From contig CP065014.1 of assembly GCA_016700335.1 (NCBI GenBank), forward strand, positions 1,277,001 to 1,341,000: a stretch of DNA of 64,000 nt. Direction: 5' to 3'. The translations under genes were made by a program, and so were the position numbers. Origin of the DNA: Chlorobiota bacterium. GTDB taxonomy: Bacteria > Bacteroidota > Ignavibacteria > OLB7. The notes under the pieces are model-generated. The model was not told the DNA's origin and made no database searches. It worked only from the letters and a program-made list of their open reading frames with translations. Below, piece after piece: positions 1-8,534 of this stretch (the first letter of the stretch is position 1; each line of letters opens with the position of its first letter).

Positions 1-80
1 TAAACTTTCTTTGAAGATGAAAATTGAGGTACAGAATTTATTTGATTGCTTTGACTTTCAGTAACAATATATTTATTCAT
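1..80 (-). CDS. N-terminus of a truncated unknown protein
   Basis: An ATG on the minus strand at 80 opens a frame that runs off the left edge of the window (26 complete codons, starting MNKYIVTESQ). It is polar and Ser/Gln-rich with no signal peptide, so nothing can be said about function. It is supported only by an uninterrupted frame and by lying downstream of the terminator of the preceding same-strand gene, which leaves room for its own promoter. Confidence 0.4.
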   Translation of the reverse strand, partial: MNKYIVTESQSNQINSVPQFSSSKKV

Positions 81-162
81 TTAAATTTTATTTATTTTTT
101 TAATGTAACGATTAAAATCATTATTGATTGAATCTTATAAAATTATTATTTACAAAAATAGT

Positions 163-189
163 AAGGGGAGACAAAAAATGCCTCCCCTT
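163..189 (-). terminator. Hairpin terminator after the 218-880 lipoprotein gene
   Basis: A perfect 8-bp inverted repeat (AAGGGGAG at 163-170, CTCCCCTT at 182-189) encloses an 11-nt loop. On the minus strand it is followed by a T-rich stretch and lies 29 nt after the stop codon at 218. It is unusually GC-rich for this region. Confidence 0.75.
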
Positions 190-217
190 TAATATAATAT
201 TATTGAATAGTATTTAT

Positions 218-880
218 TTATTTAACAATTAAAGGTTCAGTTAATCCAGAACCTTTAAAATTAGTAGATTCATCTAATTTTAATGACCTACCAACTGTTG
301 TATCTCCTCTTGTAAAGTTAATTGCATTTATACCGATTCCTTCACAAGTTAAAGTTGAATTAGATAACCAATAATAATAAGGTTGATTTGCTTTAGTTCT
401 ATCAATTTCAGTATTTGAGTTTGATTTAACAAATTTTATTGCTCTAAATGAACCTTCTTTGTCACTGATATTTGCAGTTATTGTTATATCAGCTGTAGTT
501 AGATTTGATATTCTGGGAGTAAAAACATCTTTCTTATTAAATGAAGTATTATCTATAACATAATTTGCCAATACATCATATTGTAGTCCTAAATCAATTT
601 TAGGGCTAATTCCAGCTGGTGAATTGTTCCCATCTTTTGGTGGAATAAGTTGCCAAGCCCAATTGTAAGATCCTTTTGCATTTATAGGTTTAATTTTGAC
701 AGACATTGCTTCAAGTGTATCAACAACTTTACCATTTAAATAAAGTTGAACTTTTGCTAATAAATCATTTTTAAAGGTTGCTGATTGTTTGATGATATCG
801 AAATCTACTAAAGTTGTAGATTGTTCAACACATGAAGCAATCATAAGAGTTAAAATAAAAGGTAGTAAAAATTTCTTCAT
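218..880 (-). CDS. Hypothetical lipoprotein
   Basis: 220-residue protein with a lipoprotein signal peptide: a basic start (MKKFLLP), a hydrophobic core and a lipobox ending IAS-C at residue 17. The mature part is polar, Thr/Asn-rich and likely beta-rich, without a domain I recognise. It is probably anchored in the outer membrane facing the periplasm or surface. It is monocistronic: a strong hairpin follows it, and a 200-bp AT-rich gap separates it from the end of dnaJ. No function is proposed. Confidence 0.8.
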   Translation of the reverse strand: MKKFLLPFILTLMIASCVEQSTTLVDFDIIKQSATFKNDLLAKVQLYLNGKVVDTLEAMSVKIKPINAKGSYNWAWQLIPPKDGNNSPAGISPKIDLGLQYDVLANYVIDNTSFNKKDVFTPRISNLTTADITITANISDKEGSFRAIKFVKSNSNTEIDRTKANQPYYYWLSNSTLTCEGIGINAINFTRGDTTVGRSLKLDESTNFKGSGLTEPLIVK

Positions 881-1081
881 TAATTTAAGAGAGATATTTT
901 AAAATATAATTTTGTAAACTGTAAAAAATGTCATGCAAAATAACAATTTTTATTGATTTAACTTAAAAAGATAAGTAATTTTTTTGATATCATTTAAAAA
1001 ATTTATTGTTTCAAAATATTGCAAATAAAACAATATTGATTAAAAGTATAATAAATAAAATGAAAAAATTTAATACAAAAA

Positions 1082-2236
1082 CTAAGAAAAAACTTCTTTC
1101 ATTTTGTCAAAGAAACTTCCTTTTTCTTTGTTGTTGACTATTGGTTTTATATTAGGGAAATCTGATAATTTGGTAAGTAAAAGTTTTTCCTCATCATTTA
1201 ATTTAGTTGGTACAAAAACATTAATTCTAACAATTTGATCTCCTTTTTTATTAGAATTTAAAAAAGGAATGCCCTTAGTTGCCATTCTAAGTAATTCACC
1301 ATTTTGAGTTCCTGCCTCAATCGTAATAACGGATCTACCTTTTAAAGTAGGAACTTCTATTTCAGATCCTAAGGCAGCTTGAGGAAAACTAATTTGTAAA
1401 TCAAAAACAACATCATTTCCATTCCTCACAAAAAATTCATGCTTCTTTTCTTCAATTAACACGATTAAATCACCGCTAGATCCTCCTCTTCTACCAACAT
1501 TTCCACCATTTCTAATTGGAATATAATTCCCATCGCTTACTCCTGCAGGTACACCAATTGTCTCAACACTTTCTCCTTGAAGTCTGCCTTCACCATTACA
1601 ACTTTTACAAGGATTGATAACTACTTTACCACTACCATTACAGTTGTTACAACTAACAATATTTACAAACTGTCCGAATATAGATCTTGAAACTTGCTTC
1701 ATTTGACCAGTACCGCTACACTGTTTGCAATTAACAATATCCTTAGAATTAGGGGCACCTTTACCTGAACAATCATTACATTTTACCATTTTTTTTATGG
1801 TAATATTTTTTTCTACACCTTCAGCAATTTCCTCTAAAGTTAAAGGTAATTTAATTTTCAAATCACTTCCAGGCTCTGAAATATCAGCTCTGTTCCCACC
1901 TCTTTGCTTACTTTGATTGTTAAATAAGTCATCAAAAATACCACCACCAAAAGCCGAGAAGATATCATTAATATCAAATCCTGTATTACCACTTCCAAAT
2001 CCACCGCTACTATTAACACCAGCGTGACCAAACTGATCGTATCTAGAACGTTTTTCAGCATTAGATAATGCATCATAAGCTTCAGCAGCTTCTTTGAATT
2101 TTTCTTCTGATTCACGATCTCCTGGGTTTCTATCAGGATGATATTTCATTGCCATTTTTCTGTAGGCAGTTTTTATCTCATCATTTGTAGAACTTTTATT
2201 TACTTCTAAAATTTCGTAAAAATCTTTCTTGGACAT
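1082..2236 (-). CDS. dnaJ: Chaperone protein DnaJ
   Basis: Co-chaperone that stimulates the DnaK ATPase and delivers unfolded substrates. The 384-residue protein has every class-I DnaJ part in order: J domain with HPD at residues 33-35, a Gly/Phe-rich linker (about 71-105), a zinc-binding domain with four C-x2-C-x-G-x-G repeats (cysteines 153/156, 170/173, 196/199, 210/213), then the C-terminal substrate-binding domains. It is the last gene of the apparent hrcA-grpE-X-Y-dnaJ operon, 15 nt after the preceding gene. dnaK is not in the window. The length is normal for the family. Confidence 0.98.
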   Translation of the reverse strand: MSKKDFYEILEVNKSSTNDEIKTAYRKMAMKYHPDRNPGDRESEEKFKEAAEAYDALSNAEKRSRYDQFGHAGVNSSGGFGSGNTGFDINDIFSAFGGGIFDDLFNNQSKQRGGNRADISEPGSDLKIKLPLTLEEIAEGVEKNITIKKMVKCNDCSGKGAPNSKDIVNCKQCSGTGQMKQVSRSIFGQFVNIVSCNNCNGSGKVVINPCKSCNGEGRLQGESVETIGVPAGVSDGNYIPIRNGGNVGRRGGSSGDLIVLIEEKKHEFFVRNGNDVVFDLQISFPQAALGSEIEVPTLKGRSVITIEAGTQNGELLRMATKGIPFLNSNKKGDQIVRINVFVPTKLNDEEKLLLTKLSDFPNIKPIVNNKEKGSFFDKMKEVFS

Positions 2237-2251
2237 ATAATAAATTAATTT

Positions 2252-2950
2252 TTAACCAAAAGATGAGAATGATTCCTCATTGTTTGAATAAGTGTTTTTC
2301 TTTTTGAAAAATATTTTATATACAACATAAATACCTACTCCTAAAATCCCAATCCAAATAACAGCACTAAAAAGTGATACAACTGAAAAAGTTGGTGGGT
2401 AAACAGAAACGGTACCATCAGTATTATTATGATAATAAGGTCTAGAATAGTAATAAGCAGGATGGAAAGGAGTACTCCACCACATAGAAGTTCTACCTGC
2501 TAAATAACCATACATGAAATTATCACCATATCCACCATAATTATTAACTACATAATTACCACCCCCTTGAGTAGTATTGTTCATCCTTTCAACTTTTCTT
2601 GGAACTCCATAACTCCGAGTGTATTCTTGAGAATTAGAAATAGATTTACCACCAAAGGATGGTCTTTGAGTTGTTGTTGAATTCCATCCACCATTTCCTG
2701 TGGTACTTCTAGTACCTCCAAATGAAGGTGTGGTAGTTCTGTTAGGTTGGGTAAAACTTGGCCTGCTTCTATTTGAATAAGATGGTGTACTAAAACCTCT
2801 ACTACTACCAAAGCTACTCCTACCAGAACTCCTAAATCCACCAAAAGAACCTCTCCTTTGTGCGTTTATTTCATCTAGATTAATTAAAAATAATAAAACT
2901 AAAGAAAATAAAACAGCTAAAAATGATTTAGAAAAAATTACTTTATACAT
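2252..2950 (-). CDS. Unknown secreted/membrane protein, Ser/Gly/Arg-rich
   Basis: 232-residue protein. Residues about 6-30 form a signal peptide or membrane anchor (ending INAQ). Residues 31-130 are low-complexity Ser/Gly/Arg/Thr/Asn sequence with repeated SRPSF/TPSFGG-like motifs. An aromatic Tyr/Trp/His-rich patch follows (about 140-180), then a clear transmembrane helix (about 188-212) and a short KKK-containing tail. I recognise no family. It sits between a 161-residue unknown gene and dnaJ (15-nt gap) in a heat-shock operon, so it may be stress co-expressed, but the sequence gives no direct clue to its role. Confidence 0.8.
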   Translation of the reverse strand: MYKVIFSKSFLAVLFSLVLLFLINLDEINAQRRGSFGGFRSSGRSSFGSSRGFSTPSYSNRSRPSFTQPNRTTTPSFGGTRSTTGNGGWNSTTTQRPSFGGKSISNSQEYTRSYGVPRKVERMNNTTQGGGNYVVNNYGGYGDNFMYGYLAGRTSMWWSTPFHPAYYYSRPYYHNNTDGTVSVYPPTFSVVSLFSAVIWIGILGVGIYVVYKIFFKKKNTYSNNEESFSSFG

Positions 2951-2971
2951 AATTACAATTAAAAAAAATTA

Positions 2972-3457
2972 TCAAAATATATTTTGTGTATCAATTGAAT
3001 TATCTTCATTCCTAAATTTAATTTCAGCTTTGAAAGTAAAATCAATTGTGTTAGATTTGGTGTCAGTTTTCATCCACCCAAAAAAACTTTTATCATCGTT
3101 AAGATTTCCACCCTTTAATTGAATAAATAACCCAGTTAACCCATCTTGTTGTACATCATTTATAAAAACCATTGTATTATTCAAAGTCCCATCACTTTCA
3201 ATAGTTAATAAATGTAAATTTTGAGCCTCTTCTTCTGAAACTCTTGGCTCAACTGTAATAAGATCTTGAAGATAATCATCAAATATATTTTTTGCTTGAA
3301 TTACACCAGAAGTATTCTCATACTTTATGATTGAGTCAAAAGTTCCATCTTCATCAATATTTATTAAAAGTTCTTTAACTTTTGAAATTTGTTCGCCATT
3401 GTAATAAATAGCGGTTCGTTCAAGTCTTCCATTACTTTCAATAGAGATTGATACCAT
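2972..3457 (-). CDS. Hypothetical cytoplasmic protein with an internal duplication
   Basis: 161-residue acidic protein without signal peptide or membrane segment. It contains two copies of one module. Residues 5-21 (SIESNGRLERTAIYYNG) match residues 85-101 (TIESDGTLNNTMVFIND) with an offset of exactly 80, and the following strands also correspond (about 29-42 with 109-123). The pattern suggests two small beta-rich repeats. It lies 40 nt after grpE and 21 nt before the next gene in the hrcA-grpE-dnaJ operon. I do not recognise the family. Confidence 0.78.
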   Translation of the reverse strand: MVSISIESNGRLERTAIYYNGEQISKVKELLINIDEDGTFDSIIKYENTSGVIQAKNIFDDYLQDLITVEPRVSEEEAQNLHLLTIESDGTLNNTMVFINDVQQDGLTGLFIQLKGGNLNDDKSFFGWMKTDTKSNTIDFTFKAEIKFRNEDNSIDTQNIF

Positions 3458-3497
3458 ATTTTATTAATAGAAAATTATAATTAATTTAAAAAAAAAT

Positions 3498-4055
3498 CTA
3501 TGATCCTGATGAAACAATAACTTTTGAATGCCTAATAACTTTATCTTTATAAAAGTAACCAGATTCAAGCTCTGAAATAATTGTCCCTTCAGGTGCTTCA
3601 CTAGGTTGATTCATAAGCGCTTCATGAAAGTTAACATCAAAATCCAATCCTAAGCAATCAATTTTTTTAACCTCATATTTCATAACTAATTTTTCAAAAT
3701 TATCCTTTATTAAACTAACTCCATTAAATAAAACATCAAAGTTCTTTTTGTCAAATCCAGTTGCAACTGACCTAGTAATATCGTCTAAGATTGGCAAAAT
3801 ATCTTTTAATAATCTTTCATTACTATATTCTAAAATATTTCTAATCTCTAAATCTTTTCTTCTTCTGATGTTCTCAAGGTCTGCAATTGATCTCATTAAT
3901 TGATCTTTTAAAACAGCAACTTGATTGCTTGTAACATCTTCAGTATGAATATGATCCGATTCAATATCTTCATTGCTGTTTAATATTGATAAATCAATTG
4001 GATTAATTGGATTATCCAAACTTTCTTCTTTTATGTTTTGTTCTTCGTTAATCAT
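3498..4055 (-). CDS. grpE: Nucleotide exchange factor GrpE
   Basis: 185-residue GrpE, which releases ADP from DnaK. The N-terminus is acidic and disordered (to about residue 45). A long coiled-coil region follows, with the family pattern ...DQLMRSIADLENIRRRKDLE. The C-terminal beta domain contains NFHEALMNQPS and the ending VIRHSKVIVSSG, equivalent to the conserved LRPAMVxVSxG. It begins 14 nt after the hrcA stop, so the two are translated from one message. Confidence 0.96.
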   Translation of the reverse strand: MINEEQNIKEESLDNPINPIDLSILNSNEDIESDHIHTEDVTSNQVAVLKDQLMRSIADLENIRRRKDLEIRNILEYSNERLLKDILPILDDITRSVATGFDKKNFDVLFNGVSLIKDNFEKLVMKYEVKKIDCLGLDFDVNFHEALMNQPSEAPEGTIISELESGYFYKDKVIRHSKVIVSSGS

Positions 4056-4069
4056 GTTTTATATTTTAA

Positions 4070-5140
4070 TCAATGTATTGTTTGAGTCGAAACTGTTTTT
4101 GATATCAAATCTATAATAGAAATCATTCTCGAATAATTCATTCTTTTAGGTCCAATTAAACCTATTGTTCCCAAAGCACTTCTAGCATTATATTTTTTAG
4201 TTATAATTGAATAGTTCTGTAATCTTTTATCTTCGTTCTCATCACCTATTGTTACTTCAATTTCATTATCTGATCTTGAATTTTCAAGCAAATGTATAAC
4301 AACTTCCTTGTTCTCCACAAGTTCAATTATACCCCTTAACTGTTCAATACTTGAAAAATCAGGTTGAGACATTATGTTGTGTGTTGTAGATAAATGTAAT
4401 CTTTCAGAATCTATATTGTTAGAAAAAATTATATTAGATTTGTTTAACAATTCTTTAATCAAGCAATTGTAGTTGTCTGTTACAAAATCTTTAAGTCGAT
4501 CATGACATGTATTCCTGATTTCGAATAATGTTAAACCAGATAATTTTTCATTTAACAAATTAATTATTTTATCTAAATCGGAGCGTTCAATAAAACTTTT
4601 AACTTCAATTGTAATAGTTCTTACAAAACCATCTAAAGATAGAACAATCAACACCTTGTTACTAGAGAGTATAATTATTTCAATCCTTTCAAGTAAACTA
4701 TTTAATAACTCAGGAGATGTAACAATACCTAATTGATTAGATATTTTCCCGATTAAGTTAGACGCTTCTTGAAGAATACTATTGTTTAAACTGGCTATTG
4801 AAATATTTTTTTTAATCGAATTTTCTTCATCCTTATTTAACTTTTCATATTTTAAAAATTTATTAACATAAAACCTATACCCTAAATCAGTTGGTACTCT
4901 ACCAGCTGAAGTATGGGGATGGCTAATAAAACCTTTATCTTCGAGTGAAGCCATAACATTCCTTAAAGTAGCTGGAGATAATGATTCTTCTTCAAATTTA
5001 GTTGCTAAAAAATTTGATCCAACAGGATTGGCAGTTAAAATGTAGTTTTGAATTATACTTCTTAAAACTAGTTCTTCACGTTCAGTTATCTCCTTAATAT
5101 GTAAATTATTTATAATATTGTTTTCAGATTGATACAACAT
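4070..5140 (-). CDS. hrcA: Heat-inducible transcription repressor HrcA
   Basis: 356-residue HrcA, the repressor of class-I heat-shock operons that binds the CIRCE inverted repeat and needs GroEL for activity. The N-terminal winged helix is evident (LRSIIQNYILTANPVGSNFLA, then SPATLRNVMASLEDKGFISHPHTSAGRVPTDLGYRFYV). The C-terminus has the family signature IGLIGPKRMNYSRMISIIDLIS. The gene is followed directly by grpE. No canonical CIRCE (TTAGCACTC-N9-GAGTGCTAA) was found upstream of it or elsewhere in the window. Confidence 0.96.
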   Translation of the reverse strand: MLYQSENNIINNLHIKEITEREELVLRSIIQNYILTANPVGSNFLATKFEEESLSPATLRNVMASLEDKGFISHPHTSAGRVPTDLGYRFYVNKFLKYEKLNKDEENSIKKNISIASLNNSILQEASNLIGKISNQLGIVTSPELLNSLLERIEIIILSSNKVLIVLSLDGFVRTITIEVKSFIERSDLDKIINLLNEKLSGLTLFEIRNTCHDRLKDFVTDNYNCLIKELLNKSNIIFSNNIDSERLHLSTTHNIMSQPDFSSIEQLRGIIELVENKEVVIHLLENSRSDNEIEVTIGDENEDKRLQNYSIITKKYNARSALGTIGLIGPKRMNYSRMISIIDLISKTVSTQTIH

Positions 5141-5166
5141 AATATATCTATAATTGAAAAAAAAAC

Positions 5167-5376
5167 TTAAAATGTATCGCTTTGAATTGAATTCAATTCA
5201 TCATTTGAACTATTATTTTCTTTAATTTCTAAAATGTTAATCATAAAATTTGAATCACTTATATCTTGACTTAATATTTTAGAAATAAGATCAATAGACA
5301 ACTTATTTACATCTTCCTTTGGTTCCAATTCAGATGTAATTAAAAGTTTTAAGTCTAAAGTAATTTCTTTTTTCAA
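5167..5376 (-). CDS. Small hypothetical acidic protein
   Basis: 69-residue acidic protein (starts MKKEITLDLKLLITSELEPK) with no signal peptide, cysteine or recognised motif. It is probably real because it lies in line between the lipoprotein gene (62-nt gap) and hrcA (26-nt gap), on the same strand, with a continuous frame and the local codon usage. It could be an operon-linked small protein or a poorly conserved remnant. Confidence 0.55.
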   Translation of the reverse strand: MKKEITLDLKLLITSELEPKEDVNKLSIDLISKILSQDISDSNFMINILEIKENNSSNDELNSIQSDTF

Positions 5377-5438
5377 ATCAAAAAAATAAATTTAATAAGT
5401 AATAATATAGAAAAATTTAAATTAAAAATAAATTAGAA

Positions 5439-6542
5439 TTATTGAACTTTATTTGAACTTACAAAACGAATTGTTTTGACATCATTTGTTATTTTTATAT
5501 CATCTAAAACATCTCCATTTTTTGAAGATCTACTTAACATTTTATTTTCAGGTTTAAAAGCATATACTAAATCTGTAGTTGGATCAACTGAAACAAGTGA
5601 AAAAAATCCTGTTAATATCTCATAAAAAGAAGAGTTCCTACCAGAATTTAAGTCAAATTTCAAAATTGATTCATTTCCTAAAAGATATAGTTGGTTAGTG
5701 TTAGAAATTCCTATAAAATTTGGTTCTTTACCAACATACCTATCAATTGGAGGATGTTCTATTTCTAAATTTGTACCAATATCTAAACCATTATTCAAGA
5801 AAGTCATATATAACAATCTAGGCTTTTCACCATTAGTATAACCAGAACATAAAACTACTAAAGGATTCTCTAGTTCAAAATTAGTTATAGTTTTACCCAT
5901 ATATATTGCAGGACTTGGTAATAATAAGAATCTTTCAATTTCATAATTTGGATTATTACTACTTATAATTTCAATTTTATTTACTCCATTATACTCAGTA
6001 CCAATAAATACTTTATTTGCTAATGTAGAAATACTAGTTGGATATCCAGAAATGTCTATTTCTCTTGCAATGATATGATTTACCACATCTACTAAATAAA
6101 CTTTTTTAGTATTATGAGAAATAACCCATGCTTGTGATAAATTACTAAATGCCATACCACATATTCCATCATCTTTACTTTGAGGAAAACCTACAATTTT
6201 AGAAATTATTTTCCGATTCTCTAAAGATAAAATTGAAATACTACCTTCTTCTCTATGATGTAGATATAATCTGTCATAAGATTCATATATAAAATCGATA
6301 GAAGGTACTAAATTTGTTTTGTTAGCCTTAAAAATATCATTCTTAGAAATAAAGCCCCTTGTATCGTTAAATCTTGCAATTTCACCATTTACTAATCCAT
6401 TAGAAATTGTATCAATAGAAAAAATAGAAAGTTCATTATTATCTATTATAGTTGAATCAATTAAATCAGTTCCTTGACCAGAACAACCAAAGGAAATTAT
6501 TAAAATTATAAATGATATAAAATAAAATATATATTTGTTCAT
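5439..6542 (-). CDS. Lipoprotein, probable beta-propeller
   Basis: 367-residue protein with a lipoprotein signal peptide (hydrophobic core, then SFG-C at residue 20). The mature region carries repeated blocks of roughly 40-50 residues rich in hydrophobic beta strands (for example RLYLHHREEGSISILSLENR and KVYLVDVVNHIIAREIDISG), resembling YVTN/NHL-type propeller blades. It lies 12 nt downstream of hpnD and upstream of the hrcA cluster, so it may link the two groups in one transcript. The propeller assignment is inferred from the repeat pattern; substrate unknown. Confidence 0.75.
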   Translation of the reverse strand: MNKYIFYFISFIILIISFGCSGQGTDLIDSTIIDNNELSIFSIDTISNGLVNGEIARFNDTRGFISKNDIFKANKTNLVPSIDFIYESYDRLYLHHREEGSISILSLENRKIISKIVGFPQSKDDGICGMAFSNLSQAWVISHNTKKVYLVDVVNHIIAREIDISGYPTSISTLANKVFIGTEYNGVNKIEIISSNNPNYEIERFLLLPSPAIYMGKTITNFELENPLVVLCSGYTNGEKPRLLYMTFLNNGLDIGTNLEIEHPPIDRYVGKEPNFIGISNTNQLYLLGNESILKFDLNSGRNSSFYEILTGFFSLVSVDPTTDLVYAFKPENKMLSRSSKNGDVLDDIKITNDVKTIRFVSSNKVQ

Positions 6543-6554
6543 TAAAAAGTATAA

Positions 6555-7463
6555 TTAGGATTTCAATGTCTTCCTATTAGTTAATAATTTAGTTACAATC
6601 CATAATTTAGCGGCAATCCAAATTTTGTGTGAAGTTCTAACAGAAATTCTATTGTTTGTAAAAACATTAAATTCTCTTAATTCAATTTTTTCTAACAATC
6701 TATAATATATAGCATCCATAATTTCTGCAGCAAAAACAGAATTTCTTTCATCTGAATGTAATGCAGCTCGAGCTTTACCATAATATTCTCTAGCACGTCT
6801 AGCTTGAAACCTCATTAACTCAACAAATTTAACATTATATAATCCTGAAAAAAGATCTTTCTCAGAATAATCATATAAAGTTAAATCTTCTTTAGGAATA
6901 TAAATTCTTCCCAACTTAGCATCTATTGCAACATCTCTAATGATATTGGTTAATTGTAGAGCAATACCTAAATTGATAGCATACTCTTTTGTTTCCTCAT
7001 ATTTATATCCGAAAATTTCTAAACACATTAATCCAACAATTGAAGCAACTCCAAAACAATAATCTTTTAATTCACTGAAATTTTCATAACGATTTCTTTT
7101 TAAATCCATTTCAACACCATCAATCAATATCATAAAATATTGTTTAGGAATTCTAAACCTAACAACAATTTCAATCAGTGGTTTAAGAACAGGATGTATT
7201 GTTGTGCCCAAATAACATTTATCTACTTCTTCTCTAAGCATTCCTAGCAACTTCCTTTTAATAAGCACCTCGTCTAATTTAGTAGAAGAACTTAAAACAG
7301 GTGCTTCATCAACAATATCGTCAGCATACCGACAAAAATTATGTATTTTGTTTAATGCTAATCTTTCCTCTGATGGCATTACTGAAAACGAATACTTAAA
7401 GCTAGTATTTTGTTTCGATGGCTCTGGGAAAGTTAGAACGATATCTTGAATGTTAGAAGTCAT
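6555..7463 (-). CDS. hpnD: Squalene/phytoene synthase family, HpnD-like presqualene diphosphate synthase
   Basis: Head-to-head prenyl synthase that condenses two farnesyl diphosphates. The 302-residue protein has both Asp-rich Mg-diphosphate motifs: DDIVD at 48-52 (within FCRYADDIVDE) and RDVAID at 176-181, followed by GRIYIP. The N-terminal TSFKYSFSVMPSEER is typical of this fold. Adjacent hpnC makes the HpnC/HpnD squalene route likely (HpnD forms presqualene diphosphate, HpnC hydroxysqualene). The third enzyme, HpnE, and squalene-hopene cyclase are not in the window, so phytoene synthesis for carotenoids is an alternative. Confidence 0.85.
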   Translation of the reverse strand: MTSNIQDIVLTFPEPSKQNTSFKYSFSVMPSEERLALNKIHNFCRYADDIVDEAPVLSSSTKLDEVLIKRKLLGMLREEVDKCYLGTTIHPVLKPLIEIVVRFRIPKQYFMILIDGVEMDLKRNRYENFSELKDYCFGVASIVGLMCLEIFGYKYEETKEYAINLGIALQLTNIIRDVAIDAKLGRIYIPKEDLTLYDYSEKDLFSGLYNVKFVELMRFQARRAREYYGKARAALHSDERNSVFAAEIMDAIYYRLLEKIELREFNVFTNNRISVRTSHKIWIAAKLWIVTKLLTNRKTLKS

Positions 7464-7499
7464 TATTATTTAGCAAATATAAAGATATAATTTTCTTTA

Positions 7500-8369
7500 T
7501 TAAGAGTATTTGAGTGACTTAAATAGAATTTTTATTTTGTCTAAAGTTGTAATTTTTGGTCTAAAATTCAAAACATTAAAATCCATTGATTTAATTTTCA
7601 ATAATATTTCCATCCCTCCAAAAAATGTTAACAATAATTCGATTCTTAACTGTTTATTTGGAATCATTTCAATTAACTCAAATCCTTGATTCAACATATT
7701 AATTGCATGGTCGGTGTGGTATTCCATAACTTCTCTAAATTTGTTATTAAACTCAAGGCTTTTAAGTTCTTTTAAACTATAACCAAAAAAATTAATACTC
7801 TCAATTGGTACATTGATTCTATTACGAGGTATATCTTCAGAAACATCTTGCCAAAAATTTGCTAATTGTAATCCTGTACATAATTTATCAGATAACTCAC
7901 ATCTTTCATCTGAAGCTAAATCATATAAGTAAAGTATTAACCGTCCTATAGGGTTTGCAGAGTATGCACAATAAACTATTAAATCGGTTGTTGCATTAAA
8001 TCCTTTATTATAAACGTCAAGTTTAAAAGCTCTAAGTAAATCTTGAAAAAGTAATTTAGGGATATTTTTCTCTTTTATAGTTTGAAGTAAAGCTACAAAA
8101 ATTGGATGTTCTGCTTCACCTAAATAAACCTTATCAAGTTTGTCTGACCAGTCATCTAAAAGTATAATTCTTTCTTCTTCTAACAATCCTGTTTCATCTG
8201 CAAAATCATCTGCAAGCCTTGCAAATGCATATATGCTATGAAAATGATGTCTTATTTTTTTAGGTATAATTACTGATCCTACTGGAAAATTCTCATAATT
8301 TGATTTAGCAATTTGACTACAATAACTAAATGCTTCATCGGTGGTGTAAATTTTGTAATCTTTAATCAT
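7500..8369 (-). CDS. hpnC: Squalene/phytoene synthase family, HpnC-like hydroxysqualene synthase
   Basis: 289-residue prenyl synthase paralogue. Asp-rich motifs are at 54-58 (FARLADDFADE) and 175-179 (NFWQDVSED), followed by RNRINVP. The sequences LLRAFKLDV and YSANPIGRLIL are characteristic of HpnC, which converts presqualene diphosphate to hydroxysqualene. It is the first gene of the minus-strand run, 36 nt upstream of hpnD, and its start is 165 nt from the divergent tetR gene. The start ATG fits a normal family N-terminus. Confidence 0.87.
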   Translation of the reverse strand: MIKDYKIYTTDEAFSYCSQIAKSNYENFPVGSVIIPKKIRHHFHSIYAFARLADDFADETGLLEEERIILLDDWSDKLDKVYLGEAEHPIFVALLQTIKEKNIPKLLFQDLLRAFKLDVYNKGFNATTDLIVYCAYSANPIGRLILYLYDLASDERCELSDKLCTGLQLANFWQDVSEDIPRNRINVPIESINFFGYSLKELKSLEFNNKFREVMEYHTDHAINMLNQGFELIEMIPNKQLRIELLLTFFGGMEILLKIKSMDFNVLNFRPKITTLDKIKILFKSLKYS

Positions 8370-8484
8370 AATTGATGTAAAATACAGATATACTATATTT
8401 CTAAAACAATAAAATTAATAATATCTCGTCATACCAACAAGTCAAAATAAATACTGTATATTATTATTAATAAACTATAAGTAA

Positions 8485-8504
8485 TATATTTGACTAAGTA
8501 GTCA
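8485..8504 (+). promoter_or_regulatory. tetR promoter -7 element overlapped by a palindromic operator
   Basis: TATATTTG (8485-8492) matches the Bacteroidota -7 consensus TAnnTTTG. Overlapping its end is the palindrome TGACTAAGTAGTCA (8491-8504; 6-bp perfect arms, 2-bp centre), typical in size for a TetR-family operator. The start codon at 8535 is 30 nt further on. The arrangement suggests that the TetR protein represses its own promoter; this is inferred from position only. Confidence 0.6.
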
Positions 8505-8534
8505 TTTATTATTTTATTTATATATTTAACTAAG

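Noticed and set aside
107..122. AACGATTAAAATCATT as a sixth Crp/Fnr-type site, ahead of the truncated gene at 1-80
   Set aside because: One arm is mismatched, and at the fixed 21-nt spacing there is no TAnnTTTG element (the start codon lies there instead), so it lacks the module geometry.
5377..5438. A CIRCE operator upstream of hrcA
   Set aside because: No sequence close to TTAGCACTC-N9-GAGTGCTAA was found in this gap or elsewhere in the window.
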